DNA from: Psychroserpens luteolus
GTDB lineage: Bacteria > Bacteroidota > Bacteroidia > Flavobacteriales > Flavobacteriaceae
Length of the DNA: 64,000 nucleotides
Assembly (NCBI RefSeq): GCF_021032705.1
Contig: NZ_JAHVXI010000003.1
Location: 186,001-250,000, forward strand
Reading direction: 5' to 3'
Positions 20,553 through 29,299 of the stretch are shown one piece after another; the stretch's first letter is position 1; every line of letters starts with the position of its first letter. Made by a program: the position numbers and the translations under genes. A model generated the notes under the pieces. It saw nothing but the letters and a program-made list of their open reading frames with translations, was not told the DNA's origin and did not search any database.

Positions 20553-20815
20553 TGGAAAAAGAAAACACACTTATTACAAGAGATTGGTTGGCCATAGAGC
20601 GAACCAAACTTGCCAACGAACGCACTTTTTTGGCGTATTTTAGAACATTCCTAGTCTTTTTGGGAACAGGCGTTACGATTCTGAAACTTGAGTTTTTTTC
20701 AGATTTAAAATCTTATGGTGTCATACTAATTATTGTGTCTGCCGTTTTATTATTTATAGGCATCTACAGGTTACTTAGAGTGAGAAAAGCCATACGACAA
20801 CATTATAATTTGTAA
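20552..20815 (+). CDS. DUF202/YidH-family membrane protein
   Basis: 87 residues. The signature DWLAIERTKLANERTFLAYF precedes two hydrophobic helices, as in DUF202 proteins. The start codon overlaps the preceding DoxX stop by one base (TAATG), so the two are translationally coupled. The family is found in inner membranes and its function is not established. Confidence 0.88.
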   Translation: MEKENTLITRDWLAIERTKLANERTFLAYFRTFLVFLGTGVTILKLEFFSDLKSYGVILIIVSAVLLFIGIYRLLRVRKAIRQHYNL

Positions 20816-20919
20816 TTAATAGTGTATAAATCTTAGTGTGGCGTAATTATTGTATTTTCGTCTGCTGTGTTTTCTAAACTATTGAAAACAACTGTACTAA
20901 ATTCAATGTATCTTAAATT

Positions 20920-22353
20920 ATGAAAAAAATTATTCTATTAGCCTTGATGGTCATTCCAATGCTAAGCTTTGCTCAAAAGATCAAAGTAAAAAAAGGCACT
21001 GTAACTTTTGATGGTAAAGCTGTTGCCAAAGTAAATACAGAGCTTCGTGACAACTACTTATTCTCAACATTATCTGGAGAAAAGGCCTTTGATGTTGTGT
21101 TTAAAGGCTTATCGGCTTCGAATACCGAAGGCTTTCAATGGCTGGAATTAACGTCTGCTAGCGGACAAAAAACCGAAATTCCTTATGAGGTGTTAATGAC
21201 GTCTTTTAGTCCGACAAAACTCATCATCAAACTCTTAAGTGCTAAATATGGGTTAATCACTTCCGATGGTATTGATATGGCACAGGTAGACGAGTTTTTT
21301 GCTCAAGAGCGTGAAGTACTTAGCGACAAATACATGAAGAATGTCGTATCTGCCAAAGCCGATCAAGCCGAACGTAAAGCCAAAATTGGTCGTTACAATG
21401 CGTTTGTAAAAGATGATGGGACTATCGTTTTTGGAGGTTCTACTGGCACGAGAATTATGGGTCGTGTGGTCTACGGAAATAATGCCTACAGTGTTATTGA
21501 TCTCGATGGTATAACCGTTGGAACAGCAACGGGATGCTCGACTTGCACAACCGTAAAAGCCAAGACCTTTACCGATGAAGAATTTGAATTTGACTATGGC
21601 TCAAGAACCATGATGACTGGACGCTTTTCCAGATCGTTCGGACAACTATTTGTGGAGGAGCTCTTGGGACGCGACTATAAATTAGGACGTGAAGCCAAAG
21701 CCTATAAAGCACGTTTACATAAAGAAAAGGTGAAAGTCGCTAAAGAAAATAGCGTGAACCTTTATGGTGTTCCGGGATCTGTAACCGATAAAGACGGAAA
21801 AACATATACAGGAATCGTTTATGTCATCTTCGAAAAACTACAACTTGATCCTGCTCAGCAAGAAAGTGATCTCTACGATATGAACTCTATTGATAAATTT
21901 GGAAAGTTTGTAAGTGTAAAGTACAAAAATGACAAAGGACGACCACGTACTAAGAAATTTGCAGCTAGAAATAATATCAAATTTTGTGCTACAGACGACG
22001 ATGAAGAGAAATGTTTTTATGGTATGAAAACCAAAGGAAATGCACTTAAAAAATTATCAAACGCTGGGAATTTAGGCTTTGATAACTCGTATTTCTATGA
22101 GGTAATTTATGAATCTAAAGGTCATATGGTCTTATCAAAACCAGGAGAAGCCGATACTTACGTTTTAAAGTTTGCTGATAAGAAGGTAGGTTTTATGATT
22201 GACGAGCGTAAAAACGAAAAGATCTCTGCAGCTTTAGCGAAGTTTATTGACAACTGTGCTGCACTAGGTGACGATTTAAAGAACAATGAGTTTGATTTGA
22301 GCAATCTAAGCAACTTAAAAACCATTATTGACGAATATGGTGATTGTAAATAG
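20920..22353 (+). CDS. Secreted protein of unknown function
   Basis: 477 residues with a signal peptide (ILLALMVIPMLSFAQK). The mature part is lysine-rich and repeats short beta-type units (GTVTFDGKAVAKV, then FNAFVKDDGTIVFGG-like and GVPGSVTDKDGKTYTGIV). A pair CSTCTT at about residue 206-211 and a C-terminal Cys may form disulphides. It resembles flavobacterial exported proteins of no known activity. It stands alone, with a strong terminator 20 nt downstream. Confidence 0.65.
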   Translation: MKKIILLALMVIPMLSFAQKIKVKKGTVTFDGKAVAKVNTELRDNYLFSTLSGEKAFDVVFKGLSASNTEGFQWLELTSASGQKTEIPYEVLMTSFSPTKLIIKLLSAKYGLITSDGIDMAQVDEFFAQEREVLSDKYMKNVVSAKADQAERKAKIGRYNAFVKDDGTIVFGGSTGTRIMGRVVYGNNAYSVIDLDGITVGTATGCSTCTTVKAKTFTDEEFEFDYGSRTMMTGRFSRSFGQLFVEELLGRDYKLGREAKAYKARLHKEKVKVAKENSVNLYGVPGSVTDKDGKTYTGIVYVIFEKLQLDPAQQESDLYDMNSIDKFGKFVSVKYKNDKGRPRTKKFAARNNIKFCATDDDEEKCFYGMKTKGNALKKLSNAGNLGFDNSYFYEVIYESKGHMVLSKPGEADTYVLKFADKKVGFMIDERKNEKISAALAKFIDNCAALGDDLKNNEFDLSNLSNLKTIIDEYGDCK

Positions 22354-22373
22354 ATACATCTCACAGATAAAGT

Positions 22374-22404
22374 AAAAAAGGCTACCAGTTTGGTAGCCTT
22401 TTTT
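22374..22404 (+). terminator. Intrinsic terminator
   Basis: AAAAAAGGCTACC, a 5-nt loop, then GGTAGCCTTTTTT. It is a near-perfect, largely bidirectional stem-loop with a T tract directly after the 20920-22353 gene. Confidence 0.9.
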
Positions 22405-22445
22405 AGTATCTTGACCAAAGAAACCAACAAGCCAAAACTCACATC

Positions 22446-22925
22446 ATGAAAGCTGTTTCTGTAGTAACGATACGAAAAGAACTCAAGCACAAATCCAATG
22501 AAGAATTAGCCGAACTATGTTTGCGTTTGTCACGCTTTAAAAAAGAAAATAAGGAACTCCTCACCTATTTATTGTTTGAAGCCGACAGTGAAGCTGGTTA
22601 TATTGAAACCGTTAAAGCCGAAATAGACGAGCAATTTGAATTTATCAATACTGACAGTTATTTCTATATTAAAAAAAGTGTTCGTAAGATCTTACGCCAT
22701 ACTAAAAAGTATATCAGGTATTCGTTAAATAAAGAAACTGAAGTAGAGCTCCTCCTCTATTTTTGTAGGACCCTCAAAACCATGCGACCGTCGATAACAC
22801 GCAATACCACCTTAACCAATATTTATGAGCGCAATATAGAAGCGATAAAGAAAAAGATTGTGAACCTCCATGAAGATTTACAATACGACTATAGGATTGT
22901 ATTAGAGGAGATTGAAAATTTGTAA
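22446..22925 (+). CDS. Conserved protein of unknown function, helical
   Basis: 159 residues, highly charged and mostly helical (NEELAELCLRLSRFKKENKE, then VRKILRHTKKYIRYS), with no signal peptide or membrane segment. The pattern is shared by a flavobacterial family of unknown role. It starts at ATG 22446 directly after a terminator, so it has its own promoter. It is the last core-looking gene before the restriction locus. Confidence 0.6.
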   Translation: MKAVSVVTIRKELKHKSNEELAELCLRLSRFKKENKELLTYLLFEADSEAGYIETVKAEIDEQFEFINTDSYFYIKKSVRKILRHTKKYIRYSLNKETEVELLLYFCRTLKTMRPSITRNTTLTNIYERNIEAIKKKIVNLHEDLQYDYRIVLEEIENL

Positions 22926-23116
22926 TCGAGAACAAAAGGTCACGTTTACGGGACTATAGACCCCAAAAACGCGCATATTTATCTCTATATAACTAGTTGT
23001 ACACAAGCTCTGAAAAGTCAACCGCACAGTCAAGCACATTTCATTTTTCTCGTGCCTCACAAAATAAAAACAGCTTGCCTTTCCCCTACGCTGATTGATA
23101 TTGAATGATAATTTTT

Positions 23117-23164
23117 ATACTCATTTAGTGAGTATTTAAGAATTGTTGACTACATTAGTTGACT
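23117..23164 (+). promoter_or_regulatory. Candidate operator: inverted repeat plus direct repeats upstream of the HTH gene
   Basis: A perfect inverted repeat ATACTCA-n5-TGAGTAT occupies 23117-23135. It is followed by two copies of GTTGACT at 23145-23151 and 23158-23164, a 13-bp period. Both lie just before the small HTH gene. Controller proteins of restriction systems often bind such repeated boxes at their own promoter; that this protein binds here is an inference. Confidence 0.5.
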
Positions 23165-23166
23165 GA

Positions 23167-23382
23167 ATAAAAGTATTCAAAATCAACCGAATAAAAGAGG
23201 TTTTAGAACAAAAAGGAATAAAGCAAATTTGGTTGGCTGAACAATTGGGAAAGAGTTACAATATGGTACATTCTTATGCTCAAAACAAAAGACAACCGAG
23301 TTTGGAAGACTTATACAAGATTGCGGAAATCTTAAATGTGGAAGTCAAAGACTTACTAATTGAAAGAAAAAATAATGGCTAA
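23167..23382 (+). CDS. Small XRE-family HTH protein, putative restriction-system controller (start codon non-canonical)
   Basis: About 71 residues: INRIKEVLEQKGIKQIWLAE, then LGKSYNMVHSYAQNKRQPSL and LYKIAEILNVEVKDLL, a complete XRE/Cro helix-turn-helix fold. The frame is open from a TGA at 23164 and has no ATG, GTG or TTG before the domain. The only candidates are ATA 23167 or ATC 23182, so translation may be weak or the start may have mutated. Its 3' end overlaps the next ATG (23375) by 8 nt, the coupling expected for a controller gene before a restriction-modification gene. It probably represses or times the downstream genes. Confidence 0.65.
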   Translation: MKVFKINRIKEVLEQKGIKQIWLAEQLGKSYNMVHSYAQNKRQPSLEDLYKIAEILNVEVKDLLIERKNNG

Positions 23383-25420
23383 AAAAATACAATCAATAGA
23401 ACCAAATATTGCAGATTTAGCAAACGGATGGCTAAAATCATATAAACTAGACTACAAACTTGAACAAGAGTCTTTAAATACAGAGATTGACAAAGCTCTT
23501 TCTGATTATTTCACTAAAAATGGAGGAACAGGAGCAAATAGACCTGATGCCAAAGTTTTACTTCAAGACAAAAACCTAGACTTCTTCCCTATTCTAATTG
23601 AATACAAAGGATATAAAGATAAACTCGTAAAACTTGATAAAGACGGACAAGTTGAAAATAGAACTTCTAAGAATGAACCACACTTTAAAAACATCAACTC
23701 GTATGCCGTAAATGGGGCAGTTCATTACGCAAACGCCTTGCTTCATCATACAAGCTACACTGATATTATCGCTATCGGAATGACAGGACATAAGGATGAG
23801 ACAGGAAAAATCCATCACGAAATTGGTGTTTACTATGTGTCAAAAAACAATTTAGGAGCAGGACAAAAAATTGGCGATTATACTGACTTTTCATTTTTAG
23901 CACCAAATAATTTTGATGCTTTTATTGAGTCTGTAAAAACACTTCAAATATCTCAGGAAGAACTTGACAAATTAAAAGACCAACGAGAAAGAGAAATTGA
24001 CCAAAGTCTTGTAAAACTTAATAACGACATTTATCAGAACGAAAAAGGTTTAGGAGAAAATGACCGTGTATATTTGGTTGCTGCTTCAATTATTGCAACG
24101 CTTGGTATTCCAGGTAAAGTTTCACCACTAGAAAAATCAGATTTAAAATCTTCAACCGAGAGAGGTTATAGAGATGGCGATTTAATGATTAAAAAAATTG
24201 AATCTTTTTTGAGCCATAAAGAACTTCCAGAAGAGAAAATGCAACTTATTGTCAGAACATTATCTAACACACTTTTAACTAATAACATAAACAAAGTTGT
24301 AGATGGAGAAAGTCAATTAAAAAGAGTGTTTTGTAAAATTGTAGATGACCTAGGTATCTATTACAAAATTGGATTAACAACAGATTTCACCGGTAAGTTA
24401 TTTAACGAAATGTACGGTTGGCTAGGTTTCTCACAAGACAAGTTAAATGACGTTGTATTAACACCTTCTTACGTTGCCACACTTTTAGTCAAATTAGCAA
24501 GAGTAAACAAAGACTCTTATGTTTGGGATTTTGCTACAGGTTCTGCAGGATTGCTGGTTGCTGCAATGAATGAAATGTTGATAGATGCAAAAAACTCTAT
24601 CCAATCACCAGATGAACTTATCACAAAAGAAGCTCAAATAAAAGCGGAACAATTACTCGGTTTAGAATTACTTTCGAGTGTTTATATGTTAGCCATTCTC
24701 AATATGATTTTAATGGGTGATGGTAGTTCAAATATTCTGAACACCGACTCAATGAAAGATTTTGATGGTAAATATGGATTTGGAAAAACTGACACCAAAT
24801 TCCCTGCTGATGCCTTTATATTAAACCCGCCCTATTCAGCATCGGGTAATGGGATGAATTTTGTTGAGAAAGCTTTAGATATGATGAATAAAGGTTATGC
24901 AGCAATTATTATTCAAAATTCAGCTGGTAAAGGTAAAGCAATTGATTACAATAAAAGAATTCTTTCCAAGCATACACTTTTAGCAAGTATCAAAATGCCA
25001 ATTGATTTATTTATAGGCAAATCAAGTGTTCAGACAAATATTTACGTTTTTAAAGTAAATGAGAAACATCATAAAGATGAAATGGTTAAGTTCATTGACT
25101 TCTCTAATGATGGATACACTAGAGCAAACCGAAAAAAAGCAAATAACAATTTAAAAGATACTGACCAAGCAAAAGAACGTTACCAAGAGATTGTGGACTT
25201 AGTTCGTTTTGGAAAAAGCAAATTAAATATTCTGTCAGAAAAAGAATATTATGAAAATACAATAGACCCTAAAAATGGTGCAGACTGGAATCAATCAACA
25301 CCGATTGATACAAAACCAAATTTGCAAGATTTTAATAAAACCGTAAGCGATTACTTAGCGTGGGAAATTGGTACTATCTTAAAACAAAGTACAGTAGATG
25401 AAGAATTGGGAAAGCACTAA
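23375..25420 (+). CDS. Fused restriction nuclease / N6-adenine DNA methyltransferase, BcgI-A-like (type IIB)
   Basis: 681 residues from ATG 23375; a TTG 15 nt upstream is less likely because the ATG is positioned for coupling with the HTH gene. The N-terminal part carries a PD-(D/E)XK nuclease-like pattern: PDAK at residues 57-60, then PILIEYKGYK with E76-Y77-K78. The C-terminal half is a gamma-type N6-adenine methyltransferase: motif I DFATGSAGLL (about 384) and motif IV NPPY (about 485), with the target-handling region behind. Nuclease and methylase in one chain, followed by a separate specificity gene, is the BcgI layout, whose complexes cut on both sides of a bipartite site. It could instead be a plain type I-like M subunit; the nuclease motif argues against that. 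Confidence 0.8.
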   Translation: MAKKIQSIEPNIADLANGWLKSYKLDYKLEQESLNTEIDKALSDYFTKNGGTGANRPDAKVLLQDKNLDFFPILIEYKGYKDKLVKLDKDGQVENRTSKNEPHFKNINSYAVNGAVHYANALLHHTSYTDIIAIGMTGHKDETGKIHHEIGVYYVSKNNLGAGQKIGDYTDFSFLAPNNFDAFIESVKTLQISQEELDKLKDQREREIDQSLVKLNNDIYQNEKGLGENDRVYLVAASIIATLGIPGKVSPLEKSDLKSSTERGYRDGDLMIKKIESFLSHKELPEEKMQLIVRTLSNTLLTNNINKVVDGESQLKRVFCKIVDDLGIYYKIGLTTDFTGKLFNEMYGWLGFSQDKLNDVVLTPSYVATLLVKLARVNKDSYVWDFATGSAGLLVAAMNEMLIDAKNSIQSPDELITKEAQIKAEQLLGLELLSSVYMLAILNMILMGDGSSNILNTDSMKDFDGKYGFGKTDTKFPADAFILNPPYSASGNGMNFVEKALDMMNKGYAAIIIQNSAGKGKAIDYNKRILSKHTLLASIKMPIDLFIGKSSVQTNIYVFKVNEKHHKDEMVKFIDFSNDGYTRANRKKANNNLKDTDQAKERYQEIVDLVRFGKSKLNILSEKEYYENTIDPKNGADWNQSTPIDTKPNLQDFNKTVSDYLAWEIGTILKQSTVDEELGKH

Positions 25421-25437
25421 CCCCACTCAATGACAAA

Positions 25438-26565
25438 TTGAAAAACATTGAGTGGGGAAAATATAAATTTGATAAATTATTCAAAATATGTAAAGTAAGT
25501 AATAAACTTTCAAAATCAGATTTAGTAAGTAATGCAAAAATTCCCGTGTTTTCCTCAGAGTCTACTAATAATGGAATAATTGGATATACTGATAAGAAAG
25601 CTGAATTTATTATAAGTTCTGAAATTCCATACTATATTGTTTTTGGAGACCATACTCGTACTTTCAATATAGCAATACAAGACTTTTGTGTAGCTGATAA
25701 TGTAAAGGTATTACAACCTCTATCATCTTATTCAAAAAATGAATTACTTTTTATCATATCGTCTTGGAAAAAATGTGTTCCAGACAAAGGCTATTCAAGG
25801 CATTGGAGCGTAGCTAAGAAAGTCTATTTTCAATTACCTACTAAAGACGACAAAATAGACTTTGATTTTATGGGGCGTTTTGTGGCAGAAATAGAAAATA
25901 AAACTAACCTAAAGTTAGAAAACTATATTTCAGATAATGGGTTAAGTGATTGTCACTTAACGGAACTGGAAAAGAGAACTTTAAATAAATATGAAAATAT
26001 TGAGTGGAGAGAATTTAAAATGAGTTTTCTTTTCCAAAGAATAAAAACTATTAAGTTGCCTTATAAAGCCAAAGATTTACCAAATCAACAATCGGGTAAT
26101 CATTCACTTCCTTGTCTCACCTCTAGTTTCAATAACCAAGGTTTAAACTATTATGCGCCAAGAGAAGGCGCAACTGTTCTGAAGAATGTTATTTCTATAC
26201 CTTCAAACAGTGATGTTTATCGAGCTTATTTCCAATCAAATGAATTTACAGTTTTGTCTGATGCTTATGCAATTGAATGGGTTTTTAATGAAGATGGATT
26301 AAAGCCAAATCAGTACTTGTTTGCAGTCCAATGCATTAACAAGGTTACTGATTTACCGATATATTCATACAAAAATAAATTAGGAGGCTGGAATGTAGCA
26401 AAAGACAAATACATTCAATTACCTGCTAAAAATAGCAAACCAGATTATGAAATAATGGAAAATCTAATTTCAGCAATTAAAAAACTAGTGATAAAAAATG
26501 TAGTCTTACACGTTGAGAATAAGAAGAAGGAATTAAACAAACAGACTGAAAATGCCAACGCTTAA
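25438..26565 (+). CDS. Specificity subunit with two target-recognition halves, BcgI-B-like
   Basis: 375 residues from TTG 25438. No ATG in frame precedes the first conserved residues, and the frame is open back to a TGA overlapping the previous gene, so a start slightly upstream is possible. It is an internal duplication: NIEWGKYKFDKLFKI (residue 3 on) and NIEWREFKMSFLFQRI (about 187 on) each open a target-recognition domain, and each half closes with a similar strand-helix (VYFQLPTKDDKIDFDFM; YIQLPAKNSKPDYEIM). This is the architecture of S subunits that read the two halves of a bipartite DNA site. It should pair with the preceding enzyme to set both cleavage and methylation. Confidence 0.8.
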   Translation: MKNIEWGKYKFDKLFKICKVSNKLSKSDLVSNAKIPVFSSESTNNGIIGYTDKKAEFIISSEIPYYIVFGDHTRTFNIAIQDFCVADNVKVLQPLSSYSKNELLFIISSWKKCVPDKGYSRHWSVAKKVYFQLPTKDDKIDFDFMGRFVAEIENKTNLKLENYISDNGLSDCHLTELEKRTLNKYENIEWREFKMSFLFQRIKTIKLPYKAKDLPNQQSGNHSLPCLTSSFNNQGLNYYAPREGATVLKNVISIPSNSDVYRAYFQSNEFTVLSDAYAIEWVFNEDGLKPNQYLFAVQCINKVTDLPIYSYKNKLGGWNVAKDKYIQLPAKNSKPDYEIMENLISAIKKLVIKNVVLHVENKKKELNKQTENANA

Positions 26566-26656
26566 AGGAAGAAAATGAATAAATTAGAGGTCAGATATAA
26601 TCCGAAAAGTTAATGAGTAAAATCCGCTACTTTTCATATACGAGACCGTTGGGAGT
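26553..26656 (+). repeat. Candidate attC-like site 0 (weak)
   Basis: TGCCAAC (26553-26559, overlapping the end of the specificity gene) to GTTGGGAGT (26648-26656). It holds an internal inverted pair GAAAAGT (26604) / ACTTTTC (26629). The right end is a good R'-type box and is complementary to the R'' box of the next site at 27419; the left boundary is uncertain. Confidence 0.45.
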
Positions 26657-26702
26657 AATGCCTACTAATCTAACAAAGAAATACGTTATAAGAGTTATTT
26701 GA

Positions 26703-27392
26703 ATGAAAATACATGAAAAATATACCGAAGCTTTAAAATCATTTACTGATTTTGCAACAGTTCATGAATGGGCTCAAAGAGTTGGTGAGCTTTATCCTAA
26801 TCTATTGGAAAAGGCTGAAAAAGAAGCTCAAGCACAAAAACAAGATACTACAGGTTTACGCGAAATAGCTGCTAGAATATCTTCTAGATTATCCTCTGGA
26901 AACTTTAACAATGTAGTAATTGATGATAGCGAACGACCAAGAAAAGTCAAATATTTGACAAAGGAGGAACAGCAGAGTAATCAAGAGAAAGAATTAAGTG
27001 AAGATATTGAGCCAATTACTCGATTCGAAATAATTAATCAGGCAAAAGATAAATTAAAGATTCAAGAAATTTATCGATTTGATGAATTCAAAAATATTCA
27101 AAAGGCGTTTAAGGATTTTTTTGGATTAGACTTTGATCTTGACCATGCTCAAGCACTATTAAATCCTGAAAATCGAGGAAGTCATCATCCAAATAACATT
27201 CAATTATTGCTTAAATATCATAATGGTAAAAAAAGTAACAAATCTTGGAAACGCTTCAATTTCAATGAACAAAAAGATTACATAATGGATGCAATAAAAC
27301 TTCAAAGCAATGTAGCTCAAAGTTTTCAGTTAGAACTAAATAAAGAAATTCTAAACCAGCTTTTAGATAGATTAAAATCTATTTATGATTAA
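26703..27392 (+). CDS. HNH-type endonuclease domain protein
   Basis: 229 residues. The C-terminal third holds an HNH-like motif: LDFDLDHAQALLNP (Asp-His), HHPNNIQLLL (Asn) and KYHNGKKSNK (His-Asn...Lys), the ββα-metal nuclease pattern. The N-terminal ~100 residues are helical and Gln/Glu-rich and could bind DNA or a partner. It lies in a unit whose two ends are perfectly complementary over nine bases (26648 and 27419), so it is the best-defined cassette here. It sits next to the restriction system and may be a defence nuclease, but it has no cognate methylase of its own. Confidence 0.78.
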   Translation: MKIHEKYTEALKSFTDFATVHEWAQRVGELYPNLLEKAEKEAQAQKQDTTGLREIAARISSRLSSGNFNNVVIDDSERPRKVKYLTKEEQQSNQEKELSEDIEPITRFEIINQAKDKLKIQEIYRFDEFKNIQKAFKDFFGLDFDLDHAQALLNPENRGSHHPNNIQLLLKYHNGKKSNKSWKRFNFNEQKDYIMDAIKLQSNVAQSFQLELNKEILNQLLDRLKSIYD

Positions 27393-27418
27393 ATATAATG
27401 AACATGAAATTTGCGCGT

Positions 27419-27580
27419 ACTCCCAACAACGTGTATAACTAATTGCTAGTTATAGCCTACTCGGACACGAGCGTAGCGAACTGGCGCAAGCAAAATCCTA
27501 CAGATTTTCCTAATGATTCGTTCCTTTTTACTAACTTAGTTCTAACCAACGCAACTGAACCATACACGAACACGTTAGTC
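27419..27580 (+). repeat. attC-like site 1
   Basis: R'' ACTCCCAAC at 27419, spacer AAC, L'' GTGTAT, then a variable middle with the hairpin AAAATC-n5-GATTTT, then L' ATACAC, spacer GAACAC and R' GTTAGTC at 27574. R'' is the exact reverse complement of the first nine bases of its own unit (GTTGGGAGT at 26648). Confidence 0.7.
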
Positions 27581-27593
27581 ATAATTATTACGA

Positions 27594-28349
27594 ATGAAAA
27601 ATTACGATGAATTTTCTAATATTGAATTTGAAAAATTGTGCGAATCTCAAAACGTTTTTAAATCAGAATATGATTTGGATTCATATTCCTATTGGTTTTA
27701 TGATCAAGAATCTGAGCTGTTAAGGCTATACAATAGTGATGAGGATGAAGTATTCTTTAAATACGTACCAGTTGGGACTTATTCGCTGAAATCCAATACT
27801 TGGATGTGGAGCTGGGAAAATGAGCATTCAATTGAAAAAAGCAAAAACGAAACTTTACAGGTAAAATCATTCGGAGAAATCCATAATTATCAAAAACTCA
27901 CAAAAGGATTAATAGAATGTGATAAAGACGAGTGCTGGGAATTTGTTGCAATTGCTAAAAAATTTATAAAAAGTTTGGGAGCATACTGTACTGACTCAAA
28001 GGATTTATTGACCTATAAATTGTTGACCCACGAATATTCAGAAACAGATTCAACCGCAGTAAAAAAAATGAAACAAAGAACTGTGGATTGTGGAAATCAT
28101 GGTTTTAAAAGACCTGCTTTCGTATGTCAACATTTAAACTTAAAAAAAGCTAATGGCTTTGAAGAATCTTTTACAACGTATAGAGGAATGGAATTGGATG
28201 AAGAAGATGATTTCGCGGCTTGGTGTAATGAATGTGAGAAAGTAAGGGTTGAAAAAGATGGTTGGAATGAAGAATCTGAAAAATTCGCAAAAATTAAATT
28301 AGTGTGTGAAGAGTGCTACTTTGAATTAAAAGAATTTAATAAAAAATAA
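27594..28349 (+). CDS. DUF6882-like N-terminal domain fused to a cysteine-rich zinc-binding-like C-terminus
   Basis: 251 residues, no signal peptide. The first ~125 residues carry VGTYSLKSNTWMWSWENEH, the pattern of DUF6882-type proteins. The last ~100 have CGNHGFKRPAFVCQHL, WCNECEK and LVCEECYF, four Cys/His pairs that suggest one or two structural zinc sites. I know no function for the combination. It is the only gene of a unit bounded by attC-like sites 1 and 2 and starts 14 nt after the R' box, so it depends on little or no private leader. Confidence 0.65.
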   Translation: MKNYDEFSNIEFEKLCESQNVFKSEYDLDSYSYWFYDQESELLRLYNSDEDEVFFKYVPVGTYSLKSNTWMWSWENEHSIEKSKNETLQVKSFGEIHNYQKLTKGLIECDKDECWEFVAIAKKFIKSLGAYCTDSKDLLTYKLLTHEYSETDSTAVKKMKQRTVDCGNHGFKRPAFVCQHLNLKKANGFEESFTTYRGMELDEEDDFAAWCNECEKVRVEKDGWNEESEKFAKIKLVCEECYFELKEFNKK

Positions 28350-28353
28350 AACT

Positions 28354-28514
28354 ATGGTCAACAACGTGTATAATTAATTACTAATCCTGCTTGCACTCAG
28401 ACACGAGCGTAGCGAACTGGTGCAAGCAAAATCCTACGGATTTTCCTCAGGTTCGTTTTCTTTTGCTAACTTAGTTCCAACCAACGCAACGAGTTATCCA
28501 CAAACACGTTGTAG
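28354..28514 (+). repeat. attC-like site 2
   Basis: R'' ATGGTCAAC, spacer AAC, L'' GTGTAT, hairpin AAAATCC-n3-GGATTTT in the middle, then the right part ending in R' GTTGTAGC at 28508. It shares about 100 nt of strong similarity with site 1. R'' matches the unit's own 5' end (GTTAGTCAT) at 6 of 9 complementary positions. Confidence 0.7.
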
Positions 28515-28528
28515 CACAATTATTAGGA

Positions 28529-29290
28529 ATGAAAAATCTTCTACTAATATTACTAATTTCAAACTTAGGGTTTAGTCAATCTTCAATAACTCAAAAGGAT
28601 ATTGAGATTTGCACTCAATTGACTTTATTAAATGTCAGCAAAGAGGATGATGTAAATTTTAAAAAACATTTAAAAACAATTGCAGATAAAGCCAAAGAGT
28701 TCAAAATTGATTATGAATATGATTGGTTAACTTATAAAACAGAAAAGGGAGAATATTTGATTGTTAATTTTAGTGATGACCTAAAAAGCATACTAACATT
28801 AAGTGATTATCGAAAAGTGTTTACAATAGCTAATTCTGGTCAAGCATTTAACAAAGCTATAAGTGAAATTTCAATGCTTGATGTCAATGTCAAGTTCAAC
28901 TATGTAAAAGAAATGATTCTTCCTTGGAGTACAGTTTCCGAAATGTCAGTTTCTGAATTTCCTTATGCCGAGATGATTGAATTTAAAATCAGTTCACAGT
29001 CATTTAATAAGATTGATAAGGTTTTAAGACAACTTTCAAAATTACTCAAAGATAGCAACTACCCTTTTCCGCTTGAAACGAGCAGAGGAGCTATTGGAGC
29101 ATATGGAAAAATAACTTTAGTTTGGTTTTATGATGACACAGATAATTTCAATGGTATGGATACTCCAAAGGGTTGGATGAAAAACAAAGGAAAACTGAAA
29201 GAATACAACTCTCTTTTGAATGAATTCTTAACTCTTACAGATAAAAGAAAAAATTATAAGTTAAGTTATGTAAAAGAACTTAGTAACTAG
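28529..29290 (+). CDS. Secreted protein of unknown function
   Basis: 253 residues with a signal peptide (LLLILLISNLGFSQSS, cut near residue 17). The mature part is about 35% charged residues with no Cys and shows no recognised domain; WLTYKTEKGEYLIVNF and GKITLVWFYDDTDN suggest a mixed alpha/beta fold. It is alone in a unit bounded by attC-like sites 2 and 3 and starts 21 nt after the R' box. Confidence 0.6.
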   Translation: MKNLLLILLISNLGFSQSSITQKDIEICTQLTLLNVSKEDDVNFKKHLKTIADKAKEFKIDYEYDWLTYKTEKGEYLIVNFSDDLKSILTLSDYRKVFTIANSGQAFNKAISEISMLDVNVKFNYVKEMILPWSTVSEMSVSEFPYAEMIEFKISSQSFNKIDKVLRQLSKLLKDSNYPFPLETSRGAIGAYGKITLVWFYDDTDNFNGMDTPKGWMKNKGKLKEYNSLLNEFLTLTDKRKNYKLSYVKELSN

Positions 29291-29299
29291 CTAATAAAA

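Noticed and set aside
22158-22490. Minus-strand 110-residue frame
   Set aside because: Antisense to the end of the 20920 gene and crosses a strong terminator; shadow frame.
22996-23004. GTTGTACAC as a left boundary of the restriction locus as a cassette
   Set aside because: It equals the complement of the R'' at 29300, but no L' box precedes it and a 9-mer match can arise by chance; not enough to call a boundary.
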